A DNA stretch of 64,000 nt from Gp1-AA145 sp963757135 (GCA_963757135.1 CAVWQE010000004.1:744001-808000); one strand, 5' to 3'. Numbered from the stretch's first letter, positions 23,778 through 32,380 are shown. Notes: generated from the sequence alone by a model not told the origin. A program made the numbers and translations.

Positions 23778-23880
23778 CTGTGTGGGAGGAGACATTCTTG
23801 TCCGCCGCCTTTGCAGTTGGTCCTCACGCGACGGATCAAGCTGGACGGCCTTCGCGGACAGGAGTGTCCGCGCCACACAG
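23778..23880. repeat. 103-base palindromic element with CTGTGTGG/CCACACAG ends
   Basis: The outer ends CTGTGTGG (23778) and CCACACAG (23880) are inverse complements. Inside each is a shorter hairpin: GGAGACATTCTTGTCC on the left and GCGGACAGGAGTGTCCGC on the right. Partial or variant copies are at 13886, 20076, 22682, 41808 and, in coding DNA, 48578. It is a candidate MITE or REP-type element without a gene. Confidence 0.75.
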
Positions 23881-23949
23881 CTGTCCGCCCCACACGGCTT
23901 GTGCAGAGAGCCGTACTTGACGTATCTTCCCTCAACCGCGAAAATCAAA

Positions 23950-24498
23950 ATGCCGAGGTGGATCATGCTGGCTTATGTATTTGTACTGCTCGCCATTGCT
24001 TCGCGCTTCCTGATTTTGAAGCTGGTGCCGCATCCGTGGGACTTCACGCCGCTCGCTGCATCACTGCTTTACTTTGGTGCCCATGGACCACGACGGCAGT
24101 GGTGGGTCCCCGTTGCGATGTTCGCTGCCGCTGACGTGGCGCTCAACAAATTCTTCTACGCTTATCCCTTAACTTGGGACTTGTTCATCAGCTGGGCGTG
24201 GTACGCGGGAGCTCTCTACCTTGGCACCCGGCTGCGCGACCATTCCAAGCCGGTTTGGGTGATGGGCGCGGCGCTGACCAGTTCGGTTTCGTTTTTCCTG
24301 GTCAGTAATTTTGGAGTCTGGGCCGCATACAACATGTACCCCAAGACGCTATCCGGCCTGATTTCCTGCTACGTGGCAGGAATTCCGTTTTATCAGCACA
24401 GATTCGCCGGCGATCTTCTTTTCACCGCAGTGTTCTTCGCGATCCCGGTAGTGTTGAACCTTCCGGAAGGTTCGCGCAAGAGCCGCGCAACCGTTTAA
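23950..24498 (+). CDS. integral membrane protein, DUF6580-like
   Basis: A 182-residue protein with about five hydrophobic helices (MLAYVFVLLAIASRFLIL, FTPLAASLLYFGA, WVPVAMFAAADVAL, LFISWAWYAGALYLGT, LTSSVSFFLVSNFGVWA). The pattern R-F-L, H-P-W-D-F-T-P, then SNFGVW and IPFYQHRFAGDLLFTAVFF matches a family of ECF-transporter S-component-like proteins of unknown substrate. The start ATG 23950 follows the palindromic element; the frame is open further upstream but only through repeats. Confidence 0.75.
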   Translation: MPRWIMLAYVFVLLAIASRFLILKLVPHPWDFTPLAASLLYFGAHGPRRQWWVPVAMFAAADVALNKFFYAYPLTWDLFISWAWYAGALYLGTRLRDHSKPVWVMGAALTSSVSFFLVSNFGVWAAYNMYPKTLSGLISCYVAGIPFYQHRFAGDLLFTAVFFAIPVVLNLPEGSRKSRATV

Positions 24499-24528
24499 GA
24501 AATTGCAACGGGTGGCGTCGAATCACAT

Positions 24529-25797
24529 TTAGGCCCGCACGAGAATGACGGTGGCGTCATCCTGAAGTCCCGCACCGTCGGCGTACTGGCGGACGTCCGC
24601 CACTATGCTCTCTGGAGATATGTTTGTGTTCAGGAAATGTTCCTGCAGTCGCTGGGCCCCGTATTCTTTGCCCCCAATTTCTGTAACTTCGGTGATACCG
24701 TCGCTATAGAAAAGTAGTCGGGAACCTTTCCTTAGCACAACCGTCGTCTCGGAGAATTCACCTGCAACTAGTCCCAACGGGGTCCCCCGCTCGCTTTCAA
24801 GAAATTGTGCGCCTCGGTCGTCCAGCAGCAGGGGCGGCAGGTGCCCAGCGCTGGCAAATTTCAACGTTCGGTTAACTGGATCGAGCACGGCATAAACCAG
24901 CGTCACAAATCTCCCGGGAGGGAAGTCTTCCACCATTAAGCGGTTTAACTTGCCGAGCACCTCAGCCGGCGAGCCACATGTATTTGCCAACGAACGCAGC
25001 ATGCCCCGTGTGGCCGACATCAACAGCGCCGCCGCCGTACCTTTTCCGGAAACGTCCGCAAGCACCAGGCCAAGACAACCGTCGCTGAATGGAATGAAGT
25101 CGTACCAATCGCCTCCCACCTCGCCGGCGGGAACCGAAAGCCCGGAGATCGCGAAACCCGGAATGTAGGGCGAGGTCCTGGGCAGGAGCGCCTCTTGAAT
25201 CGCCCGGGCCTCTTTCGCCTCGCGACCCATTCGTTCACGTTCTTGCCGTTCCTGTCCAAAACGGCGGGCGTTGTGTATTGCCAGTGCTATGTGCTTGCAC
25301 AAGGCTTGCAACAACCTAAGCTGCCCTGGAGGGAACGCGTCCAACTGATGATGCGACGCGGAAAAGACCCCGACCAGGTTTCCGTCCACGTGCAGTGGAA
25401 TCGCGACTTCGGAGAGAGTGGAAGGCTCACAGGCGATGTAATAAGGATCGAGGCGCACGTCCGGGGCGTAATGCATCTTGCCGGTCGCCGCTGCATGCCC
25501 CGTCATTCCTTCTTTGCCGATCTTTTTGCGGTCACCCTTGTCGTAAACTGTGCAACCGCAGATGCCGGTCAACACCAATTCGTGATTGGCTTCATCATGC
25601 AGGTAAATCGTGGCTTCGAGGCAGCCGAATGACTGTGCAATTTCATTGACGACCTTGTCGATGAGTTCGTCCAGGTCGAGGATCGAAGTGATGGTCTGCG
25701 CCGCTTTCTGCAGCTTGAGCAACTCTTCGATCTGTTCTATATGCAGCTCTCGAACCTGACTTTGATCAGAAGGAAGTGTGAAGGGGCTGGCCGCCAT
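24529..25797 (-). CDS. GAF-domain serine phosphatase of the RsbU/SpoIIE type
   Basis: A 422-residue cytoplasmic signalling protein. Residues about 15-45 are a coiled-coil-like helix, 30-170 a GAF domain (IVNEIAQSFGCLEATIYLHDEANHELVL, AIPLHVDGNLVGVFSASH), then a linker helix rich in charged residues, and 195-420 a PP2C-type SpoIIE phosphatase domain with metal-binding Asp in GGDWYDF, ADVSGKG and LFYSDGITE and LQDDATVILVR. Such proteins usually dephosphorylate anti-sigma-factor antagonists. No partner antagonist or anti-sigma gene is nearby. AAGGAG five bases before ATG 25797 decides the start over an upstream ATG at 25827. Confidence 0.93.
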   Translation of the reverse strand: MAASPFTLPSDQSQVRELHIEQIEELLKLQKAAQTITSILDLDELIDKVVNEIAQSFGCLEATIYLHDEANHELVLTGICGCTVYDKGDRKKIGKEGMTGHAAATGKMHYAPDVRLDPYYIACEPSTLSEVAIPLHVDGNLVGVFSASHHQLDAFPPGQLRLLQALCKHIALAIHNARRFGQERQERERMGREAKEARAIQEALLPRTSPYIPGFAISGLSVPAGEVGGDWYDFIPFSDGCLGLVLADVSGKGTAAALLMSATRGMLRSLANTCGSPAEVLGKLNRLMVEDFPPGRFVTLVYAVLDPVNRTLKFASAGHLPPLLLDDRGAQFLESERGTPLGLVAGEFSETTVVLRKGSRLLFYSDGITEVTEIGGKEYGAQRLQEHFLNTNISPESIVADVRQYADGAGLQDDATVILVRA

Positions 25798-25850
25798 AGC
25801 GACTCCTTGAATACCGCCGGCTTTCATTTTTTGGATGCGGTAAACCTGGC

Positions 25851-27278
25851 TTAGGACTCTGTTTTAGGCTCTGGGCGTTCGGAAATGGCGGCCCTCGCAC
25901 GCTGCTTCTCGATCTCAAGCATCCGCTCGCGAATGCGCTTTTCCACGCCTTCAATCGTCGGCTGATAGTAGCGGCGGTCTTTTAGGTTGTCGGGCAGGCA
26001 CTGCATGTCCGCGACCTTCTGTTCAAGGTCATGGGCATACTGATAGCCCCGTCCGTAGCCAAGGTTCTTCATCAATCCCGTCGGCGCATTGCGCAGATGC
26101 AGTGGCACTGGCTCGGCAGCGGTACTCTCGACATCTGCCTGGACCCGGCCATAGGCCGTGTAGAGCGCATTCGATTTTGGGGCCACTGCAAGATACACAA
26201 CAGCCTGCGCCAGCGCCAGATTACCCTCGGGCATTCCGAGGAACTCCACCGCATCTTTGGCCGCCATGCAGAGCGAGAGCGCGTTCGGCTCCGCCAGGCC
26301 GATGTCTTCAACAGCCATGCGCACCACGCGGCGCGCGATATATAGAGGCTCCTCTCCGGCTTCCAGCATCCGTCCCAGCCAATAAAGCGACGCATCGGGA
26401 TCGCTGTTACGCACTGACTTGTGCAGCGCGGAGATGAGGTTGTAGTGTTCTTCACCGCCTTTGTCGTAGAGCAGAATGCGTTTCTGGAGAGCGTCTTTCA
26501 CGATATCGATCGTGATCTCAGCTTCCCCGTGCGACGGACGGGTCGAGGTTGCCCCACCCTTCGCGGTTTTCGAAGGGTGGGATGCAGAAGTCGAAATCGC
26601 CAGTGCCGCCGCCACCTCCAGCACGTTATATGCACTCCTCGCATCGCCGCTCGAATACGCCGCAATCTGCTGCAGCACTTCGTCGGAAGCCGAGAGGTTC
26701 ATTTCTCCCAGCCCCCGCTCTTTGTCCTCGATCGCGCGGCGCAGCAGCAGCACGATCTGATCTTCAGTGAGCGGCTTAAGAACATACACGCGACTGCGCG
26801 AGAGCAGCGCCGAAATAATCTCAAAAGATGGATTCTCGGTAGTCGCGCCAATCAGGCGAATGTTTCCCTTCTCGACATGCGGCAGAAATGCATCCTGCTG
26901 GGCTTTATTGAAGCGATGAATTTCGTCGATGAAAACGATGGTGCGCGTGCCGTATTGTTTAGCCCGCTCCGCGTCGGCCATTACCTGCTTGATTTCTTTG
27001 ATCCCCGCCAGCACGGCGCTGAACTCGATGAAGTCGGCGCGAGTCATGCGCGCGATGATCTTCGCCAGCGTGGTCTTGCCGGTCCCCGGAGGGCCCCAGA
27101 AAATCAGCGAACTGATGTCGTCGCGTTCGATCTGGGCGCGGAGCGGTTTGCCGGGAGCAATCAGGTGCTCCTGCCCGACATATTCGTCGAGTGTACGCGG
27201 GCGCATGCGGTCGGCGAGCGGCCGCGTGCGATCAGCGGGGTTGTCGTGGGGGCTCGGGATTGACTGAAACAGATTCAT
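25851..27278 (-). CDS. rarA: replication-associated recombination protein RarA/MgsA
   Basis: AAA+ clamp-loader-like ATPase that acts at stalled forks. Seen in 475 residues: Walker A GPPGTGKTT at 62-70, Walker B IVFIDEIHRF near 113, GATTENPSFEI (sensor 1) near 140, SGDARSAYNVLE (sensor 2) near 210, and the tetramerisation domain DASLYWLGRMLEAGEEPLYIARRVVRMAVEDIGLA. Residues about 226-246 (SASHPSKTAKGGATSTRP) are extra. They are encoded by a palindrome at 26550-26590 and lie at the junction of the lid and C-terminal domain, so function is probably kept. Start ATG 27278. Confidence 0.95.
   Translation of the reverse strand: MNLFQSIPSPHDNPADRTRPLADRMRPRTLDEYVGQEHLIAPGKPLRAQIERDDISSLIFWGPPGTGKTTLAKIIARMTRADFIEFSAVLAGIKEIKQVMADAERAKQYGTRTIVFIDEIHRFNKAQQDAFLPHVEKGNIRLIGATTENPSFEIISALLSRSRVYVLKPLTEDQIVLLLRRAIEDKERGLGEMNLSASDEVLQQIAAYSSGDARSAYNVLEVAAALAISTSASHPSKTAKGGATSTRPSHGEAEITIDIVKDALQKRILLYDKGGEEHYNLISALHKSVRNSDPDASLYWLGRMLEAGEEPLYIARRVVRMAVEDIGLAEPNALSLCMAAKDAVEFLGMPEGNLALAQAVVYLAVAPKSNALYTAYGRVQADVESTAAEPVPLHLRNAPTGLMKNLGYGRGYQYAHDLEQKVADMQCLPDNLKDRRYYQPTIEGVEKRIRERMLEIEKQRARAAISERPEPKTES
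26550..26590. repeat. palindrome inserted in rarA
   Basis: CCCACCCTTCG-CGGTTTT-CGAAGGGTGGG is an 11-base perfect stem within the rarA reading frame. It encodes an extra loop at a domain boundary. The stem is of the same general kind as the intergenic palindromes in this window, although no second copy of this exact stem was found here. Confidence 0.7.
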
Positions 27279-27280
27279 TC

Positions 27281-27474
27281 AAAATCTTTTCACCACGGAG
27301 ACACGGAGGCACGGAGAAAACAACTCACAAAAACGCAGCGGGCCAGAAACCCAGGGCCCAAGTTCTCGATGAATCTCTATCGCGGCGCCGATGATTCGCT
27401 GTGTCAACTGTTCCTCTAGCAACATTACCTGACCTGCATTTCTCCGTGCCTCCGTGCCTCCGTGGTGAAAGAAG
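27281..27474. mobile_element. internally deleted GxxExxY element (MITE-like)
   Basis: The left end is AAAATCTTTTCACCACGGAG plus ACACGGAG/GCACGGAG octamers (27281-27317); the right end, 27440-27474, is CTCCGTGC/CTCCGTGC/CTCCGTGG plus TGAAAG. The left end matches the outer flank of the unit at 10696-11175 beyond the octamers. Inside is a frame from ATG 27425 (leftward) with MLLEEQLTQRIIGAAIEIHR-ELGP, the GxxExxY start, after which the middle of the gene is missing. It begins one base after the stop of the methyltransferase gene. Confidence 0.78.
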
Positions 27475-28299
27475 TTAGCCCCTCTGCCGTGCCGCCTCAT
27501 ACAACACAATGCTCGCAGCCACGCCGGCGTTCAGAGATTCCACACGCGGCGCATGGGGAATCATCACCAGTTCATCCATCTCGCCGAGCAGCTTCTTGTC
27601 AATGCCGGCGCCTTCGTTGCCGATGAAGATCGCGGTCTCGGCCCTCAAATCTGACTCGGGTAACGGAACGCCTTTGTGGGACGAGGTGGCGATCAGGCGA
27701 ATGCCCCGGCTTCGCAACTGGACCGCGAGTGTATTCAAATCAATTTTCGCAATGGGCACGCGAAACACCGATCCCGCCGAGGCTCGCACCACTTTGCTAT
27801 TGTAGGCGCTGACCGTGCCCTCGCCCAATAAGACGCCGCGAGCGTTGAAGGCTTCGGCCGAGCGCAGAATTGTGCCCAGGTTTCCGGGGTCTTGCACGCC
27901 GGCTATCACCAGCAACGGACCACGCGACGAACTCTCGAGAATTTCTTCCAAAGTGAAGGTCTTCAGCTGCACCAGCGCCGCGACGCCTTGCGGAGTCTGG
28001 CTGGGCACTGCACTGGTAAATAGCTTGTCGGGCAGGAGCAGAGTCTCTACATGCGAACCCATCTGAGGCAATAGGCGTGCCGCCCGCGGCTCTGCCGATT
28101 CACTAAAGAACACGGCGCGAAACTTCAAGCCGCTGCGCACCGCCTCTTCAATAACGCGGAAGCCCTCGATGGCGCACTCGCGATCGGCGGTAAGCTCGCC
28201 TCGGCTGAACGCCAGGCGCAACTCTTTCACCAGCCCATTATGACGGCCCTCGACCCGCCGCAAACGCTCCCCCACCCCGGCTCTTCGCACTTTGTCCAT
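27475..28299 (-). CDS. TrmH/SpoU-family RNA 2'-O-methyltransferase
   Basis: A 274-residue SPOUT enzyme that methylates a ribose in rRNA or tRNA using S-adenosylmethionine. The N-terminal substrate-binding domain (about 1-105) has HNGLVKELRLAFSRGELT and FRAVFFSESAEPR. The C-terminal trefoil-knot domain has the three SpoU motifs: GVQDPGNLGTILRSAEAF, IFIGNEGAGI and VMIPHAPRVESLNAGVAASIVLYEA. Its exact target cannot be told from sequence. ATG 28299 is used; ATG 28335 is in frame, neither having a strong ribosome binding site. It is divergent from tsaC. Confidence 0.92.
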   Translation of the reverse strand: MDKVRRAGVGERLRRVEGRHNGLVKELRLAFSRGELTADRECAIEGFRVIEEAVRSGLKFRAVFFSESAEPRAARLLPQMGSHVETLLLPDKLFTSAVPSQTPQGVAALVQLKTFTLEEILESSSRGPLLVIAGVQDPGNLGTILRSAEAFNARGVLLGEGTVSAYNSKVVRASAGSVFRVPIAKIDLNTLAVQLRSRGIRLIATSSHKGVPLPESDLRAETAIFIGNEGAGIDKKLLGEMDELVMIPHAPRVESLNAGVAASIVLYEAARQRG

Positions 28300-28415
28300 A
28301 TTTGGCTCGCCCGCACTCGACTCAATCAAAATCATACAGTGCGCGGCAGCAAGTGTTCCGGCTGCCTTCACGCCGTGTTATCTTAGCTTTCTCACTTACA
28401 AGCAGGAGAACCCTG

Positions 28416-29063
28416 GTGCGTGTGGAAATGGTGAAGATCAACAGCGACGCCCCGGAGCCGTCTCTGATCCGGTATGCCGCCGACCAGATTCGCGCCGGAC
28501 AGGTGCTCGGTATGCCGACCGACACTTTTTATGGCCTGGCCGCCGACCCATTCAACCTGCGGGCCGTGGACCGCGTTTACGAAATCAAGTCGCGCTCACG
28601 ACACAAGCCGCTGTCTCTGCTAATCGAAGACGTGGACCAGGCGGAAGAACTGGCCAAGCCGCTGCCCGACGAGTTCCGGGCGCTGGCGAAAAAATTCTGG
28701 CCGGGCCCTTTGACCATCATCGTCCGGGCGGCATCGAGGCTGCCACTCAAAGTCACGGCCAATACCGGCAACGTAGCTTTGCGCGTCCCGAATTCCAAGA
28801 TTCCGCTTGCCGTGGTACAGGCCGCGCGTATTCCCATCACCGCAACCTCCGCCAACCTGAGCGGCGAATCTGAATGTACAAGCGCTGAAGCGGTTCGTGA
28901 TCAACTGGGCGTTCGCATACCGATCATTGTTGATGGTGGCGCTTCGCCCCGCGAAGTCGCTTCCACCATTATTGATCTTACCGACGAAGAGGCGCGCTGG
29001 AAGGTTCTGCGCGAAGGCGCCATCCCAACTCACGAAATCTCGGAATTCTTCGCGCAGGGGTGA
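28416..29063 (+). CDS. tsaC: threonylcarbamoyl-AMP synthase (Sua5/YrdC/TsaC)
   Basis: Makes threonylcarbamoyl-AMP, the first step of the t6A37 modification of ANN-decoding tRNAs. The 215-residue YrdC domain has GQVLGMPTDTFYGLAADP, EIKSRSRHKPLSLLI with the K-x-R and S-x(3)-K-P-L signature, FWPGPLTIIV, VALRVPN and ITATSANLSGE. GTG 28416 lies seven bases after AGGAG and is preferred to ATG 28428. Its stop overlaps the start of the next gene by four bases. Confidence 0.94.
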   Translation: MRVEMVKINSDAPEPSLIRYAADQIRAGQVLGMPTDTFYGLAADPFNLRAVDRVYEIKSRSRHKPLSLLIEDVDQAEELAKPLPDEFRALAKKFWPGPLTIIVRAASRLPLKVTANTGNVALRVPNSKIPLAVVQAARIPITATSANLSGESECTSAEAVRDQLGVRIPIIVDGGASPREVASTIIDLTDEEARWKVLREGAIPTHEISEFFAQG

Positions 29064-29668
29064 TCGCAACGGCTTCGAAGCGCACTGTCCGACTGTTGTT
29101 GACCCTCGTTCCTTTAGCCGTTGTGGCAGGCGCGTTCGCGTTTCTGGTTCACGCCATCATTCACGATTCGCAGCAACAGCAATTGCATCCCGCTGACGCC
29201 ATTGTGGTGTTCGGCGCGGCAGAGTACGACGGCCGCCCATCTCCCGTATATAAAGCCCGCCTCGATCATGCCAACGCGATTTTTCGCCAGGGACTCGCTC
29301 CCCTAGTTATTACTACGGGGGGCGCCGCTGCCGATCCCAAATTCAGCGAGGGCGGCGTGGGTCACGACTACCTGATGCGGCGCGGAGTGCCGGAGTCAGC
29401 TCTGATCGCCGAAACCACTGCTTCAGATACGGCGGAGTCGGCCCAGCGGGTGGCCGTCATCATGCGCACCAATCACATGCAATCGTGCATTGCGGTCAGC
29501 GACGCATACCATGTCTTCCGCATCCGAAAATTGCTAGAGAACCAGGGGCTAACGGTCTATCTGGCTCCGCGTGCAGACTCGCGGCCGAAATCGGTATTGC
29601 AGCAAAGCATCGCCATAGTGCGCGAGGGGGCAAGCTACTTGGCGTGGCGGGTGGGGATGCGAGGATGA
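29060..29668 (+). CDS. DUF218 (YdcF/SanA/ElyC-type) membrane-anchored protein
   Basis: A 202-residue protein with an N-terminal transmembrane helix (residues 10-32) and a periplasmic DUF218 domain: ADAIVVFGAAEYDGRPSPVYKARLDHA, PLVITTGGAAADPKFSEG, DTAESAQRVAVIM and IAVSDAYHVFRIRKLLE. Relatives take part in cell-envelope processes (SanA in vancomycin sensitivity, ElyC in lipid-carrier metabolism). It overlaps tsaC by four bases (GTGA) and the next gene by four bases (ATGA), so the three are translationally coupled. Confidence 0.9.
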   Translation: MIATASKRTVRLLLTLVPLAVVAGAFAFLVHAIIHDSQQQQLHPADAIVVFGAAEYDGRPSPVYKARLDHANAIFRQGLAPLVITTGGAAADPKFSEGGVGHDYLMRRGVPESALIAETTASDTAESAQRVAVIMRTNHMQSCIAVSDAYHVFRIRKLLENQGLTVYLAPRADSRPKSVLQQSIAIVREGASYLAWRVGMRG

Positions 29669-30564
29669 CGAAGATGCCTTCATCTCAAGCTAGGCTCTAT
29701 GCCATTCTCGCCCGCAGGTCACCTGTCGCCGCTATCTTCCGGCGCGGCCCCAGCAAGCAGGTGCTCCTCATTCGGTGGGACACTTCCAACGATACTTTCG
29801 AGTATGGCCAGTGGTTTAAGGGTCGAATCTACGAAAGAAGGGGTGATCTTTCGCCCGATGGCGATCTGTTGTTGTACTTTGCAGCAAAGCATAAAAAGCC
29901 CTATCAATCTTGGTCTGCTATCAGTCGGCTGCCGTACCTTACCGCGATAGCCATGTGGCCGAAGGGGAACACATACGAAGGAGGCGGACACTTTCTGTCG
30001 CAGCATCGGATCGCTCTCAACCACCAAGAATGTGAAATGGAACTTGCCAAGGGATTCTGTTTGCCGAAAGGGCTTAGCGTGGAGCAGTTCGATGAGCGTC
30101 CTAGGTGGAAAAACGACGACCCGACCTGGTCTGAGCGACTTGAACGGGATGGCTGGACTCTCGTGAGTTGGCCAATCAAGAGTAAGAACGATTTCGGAGC
30201 TCGCGTCTTGTGGGAACCAGATCCAGCGATTAAATGGGTGAAGCTCAACCCAAAGTGGCCTAAGCGTTACTCACTCGAAATGTCAATTTCGGGAATTGGG
30301 GACCGAGATGGTCCGTGGTATATGACCGAGCATGCTGTAATTCGAAATGGCGATCAGATCGACCGCATCGGTAGGAGCGACTGGGCTGACTGGTCACACA
30401 CCGGAGATCTGTTGTTTGCTATGGATGGGGCGCTATATCGAGCCAAATGTGCGAATGGAACCTTGGCGGCACTAGAAGATGCTACGGTGATTGCCGATTT
30501 TTCAAAGCTGAAATTTGAAAATCGTGAGGCACACTACGGTCGTAAAAGCAGAAGGGGCAAATAA
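29665..30564 (+). CDS. uncharacterised protein, 299 residues
   Basis: I recognise no family name. The protein is soluble, aromatic-rich, with repeated W and Y at strand ends (YGQWFKGRIYERRGDLSPDGDLLLYFAAKHK, SWSAISRLPYLTAIAMWPKGNTYEGGGHFL, RIGRSDWADWSHTGDLLFAMDGALYRA). The pattern of S-x-D-G-D-L-L-L and H-T-G-D-L-L-F-A-x-D-G suggests repeated beta-propeller-like blades. It overlaps the DUF218 gene by four bases (ATGA), which implies coupled translation, yet its base composition is a little more AT-rich than its neighbours. Confidence 0.75.
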   Translation: MTKMPSSQARLYAILARRSPVAAIFRRGPSKQVLLIRWDTSNDTFEYGQWFKGRIYERRGDLSPDGDLLLYFAAKHKKPYQSWSAISRLPYLTAIAMWPKGNTYEGGGHFLSQHRIALNHQECEMELAKGFCLPKGLSVEQFDERPRWKNDDPTWSERLERDGWTLVSWPIKSKNDFGARVLWEPDPAIKWVKLNPKWPKRYSLEMSISGIGDRDGPWYMTEHAVIRNGDQIDRIGRSDWADWSHTGDLLFAMDGALYRAKCANGTLAALEDATVIADFSKLKFENREAHYGRKSRRGK

Positions 30565-30574
30565 TTCGCTGGTC

Positions 30575-31099
30575 TCACCACCCCATTCTCTTCCTCAATT
30601 CTGTGACGTGCGCCACATGATGCTTGCCATGCCATGCATAGAGGGCGAGATTTTTTTCAAGCGAAACTACACCCAAATCCGGATGGCGAAATTGCCGCTT
30701 CCAGTCCGCCGGACCGAGTGAAAGAAGCAACTGCGCCCAGCGAGTATGCAGGGACTCCAGCATAGCCAATGAAACTTCGATAGGCGTTGATTGCGTGTCG
30801 GCAAGCTGCGCCCAGCGGTCCTCCGCATAGGGCTTGATGGTTGGTTCATCTTCGGTCAAGGCCAGCTTGTAACGAACATAAGCATTCATGTGGCTGTCAG
30901 GAACGTGGTGCGTGACTTGACGCACCGTCCAGCCTCCCTCGCGATAAGGTGTATCGAGCTGTTGCGGCGAAAGGCCGGCCACTGCTGCACGCAGCTCTGC
31001 TGGGGCTTGTTCGATGTCGGAGATGAAACCTGTCAGATCAGATGGAGAGACGGAAGATGGGAAGCTGAACTTACCGATTGGAAAACGCGGGTCGGACAT
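30575..31099 (-). CDS. DinB/YfiT-family metal-dependent protein (putative thiol S-transferase)
   Basis: A 174-residue four-helix-bundle protein close to YfiT/BstA. It has the YfiT start (DPRFPIGKF), GGWTVRQVTHHVPDSHMNAY with the first metal His, and the C-terminal ALYAWHGKHHVAHVTELR with the H-x3-H pair that completes the metal site. Relatives include bacillithiol and mycothiol transferases, but the thiol used here is unknown. It stands alone and is convergent with the preceding gene, with ten bases between stops. Confidence 0.92.
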   Translation of the reverse strand: MSDPRFPIGKFSFPSSVSPSDLTGFISDIEQAPAELRAAVAGLSPQQLDTPYREGGWTVRQVTHHVPDSHMNAYVRYKLALTEDEPTIKPYAEDRWAQLADTQSTPIEVSLAMLESLHTRWAQLLLSLGPADWKRQFRHPDLGVVSLEKNLALYAWHGKHHVAHVTELRKRMGW

Positions 31100-31211
31100 G
31101 ATCTTTCCTTGAGTTGGAGATTCCAGAGCTGACGGTTAAGACTGAGATGATCCGATTAGAGCCGGGGCTCCAAAAAAACATACTCAGCCGTTATCGGCAC
31201 GGGGCATAACG

Positions 31212-31340
31212 CTGCTTCCTTCGCGAACTTTGCGGTTAAAGGCTTTGAGCAGCCCCAGCGACCTCAGGCCCTAAAGGGCCAAGTCATAGTTGGCCGGCTA
31301 CGCGGCCATAAATGGCCGCTCTTCCACCAAACGGCCTTTC
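31212..31340. repeat. repeat-bearing gap: half of a nine-base element plus GGCCAT palindromes
   Basis: Near 31216 is TTCGCGAAC / TTTGCGGTT, one arm of the nine-base periodic type seen after ku. It is followed by GGCCCTAAAGGGCC and GCGGCCATAAATGGCCGC with a CTCTTCCAC edge, the same edge and hairpin as at 51477-51600 in the opposite direction. No gene was seen in this 245-base gap. Confidence 0.6.
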
Positions 31341-31344
31341 CATG

Positions 31345-32127
31345 TCATGCAATCAAGAATGCCAGGCTTGCCGCCACCAACGTCGAAAGAAAGTTCACTG
31401 TGTTGTTCCCAATCAGACCGCGCCGTTCTAAAGTCGCACCCAAAAGACTGTCGGCGAGCGTGCCAGCGATTCCTGCGCCGGCGCAGACTACAAACTCATG
31501 CCGTCCGATGGGCGAGGCAAACGCAAATGCCGCGCTTACTGCCAGTGCCGCTCCGATCCCAGCGGCCGTACCTGCCACGGTCACCGCGCCGTCGGTTCCA
31601 GCCGGCACTTCGGTCCATCGGGTGACAAGCCGCGGCGTGCCCCCTACTGCCTGCCCGATCTCGCTTGAGACGGTGTCGGCGGCGGCCTCGGCTAGCGTAG
31701 CTCCGAGCGCCAGGAAGAGACGCACATCCTTCCCCAGCACGAACGCCAATGCACAAATGGTCGCCACTCCCAGGTTTGCAATCACCTGAGAAGCCGTCCT
31801 GCCGCTACGTGCCTCGGCCGTGCCCAGGCTTTGCTTGCTTGCGTAACCAAAGCGAGTTGCGGCCCAGGTAAGCGCGAAAACCATGCACAAGCCAGCAAAT
31901 CCGGCCCACCCCGCACCCGTTAAAAGGGCGAAACATACAACAGCGCCAGCCCCAGCCCCCGATCGCGATACCCCTCGAGCTACCCATCCAAAGGCCGCAA
32001 ATGCCAGGGTTACGAGCGCAAATAGGCCTAATTGGGCAACTCCCAGATGGATAAAAACAGCCGCAATCAGTTCTAACTCTTTTATTTTCAATTGGCTAAC
32101 CGATGCTCCCAAACACGACTTCCCCAT
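31345..32127 (-). CDS. DUF92 integral membrane protein
   Basis: A 260-residue, strongly hydrophobic protein of the DUF92 family, with about six helices. Family marks are GRTASQVIANLGVA, AAAADTVSSEIGQ, TRWTEVPAGTDGAVTVAGTAAG and the ending GLIGNNTVNFLSTLVAA, where G-T-D-G-A-V-T and N-N-x-V-N-F are typical. Distant relatives are phytol and farnesol kinases, so isoprenoid alcohol phosphorylation is possible but unproven. It is divergent from ku, with a 253-base gap in which only a GC-rich GGGGGCCCCGG run stands out. Confidence 0.88.
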   Translation of the reverse strand: MGKSCLGASVSQLKIKELELIAAVFIHLGVAQLGLFALVTLAFAAFGWVARGVSRSGAGAGAVVCFALLTGAGWAGFAGLCMVFALTWAATRFGYASKQSLGTAEARSGRTASQVIANLGVATICALAFVLGKDVRLFLALGATLAEAAADTVSSEIGQAVGGTPRLVTRWTEVPAGTDGAVTVAGTAAGIGAALAVSAAFAFASPIGRHEFVVCAGAGIAGTLADSLLGATLERRGLIGNNTVNFLSTLVAASLAFLIA

Positions 32128-32380
32128 CGGAACCCATGAACCACAGGCGTAAACACTATCCCTAGAGGCTTTTTCCGTCCTACCCCAGCTATTCAGCTTC
32201 CCGATTGGATTACCGGCACAAATCCATGCATCAAAATGCCGGAGCTAGTCTAAACTGCTCTCCGGCGTTTGCTCTCCACCCCAGCATGCCAAATACGGGC
32301 ATGCCGGGGGCCCCGGCTCTGGCGCCGAAATCCGTTATGGCGGCCTGCCGCAGTAGGCACGCCGCTAACGAGGAAAAACT

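Noticed and set aside
31100..31344. A gene in the gap between the YfiT-like and DUF92 genes
   Set aside because: The open frames there read through palindromic repeats and have no start signals.
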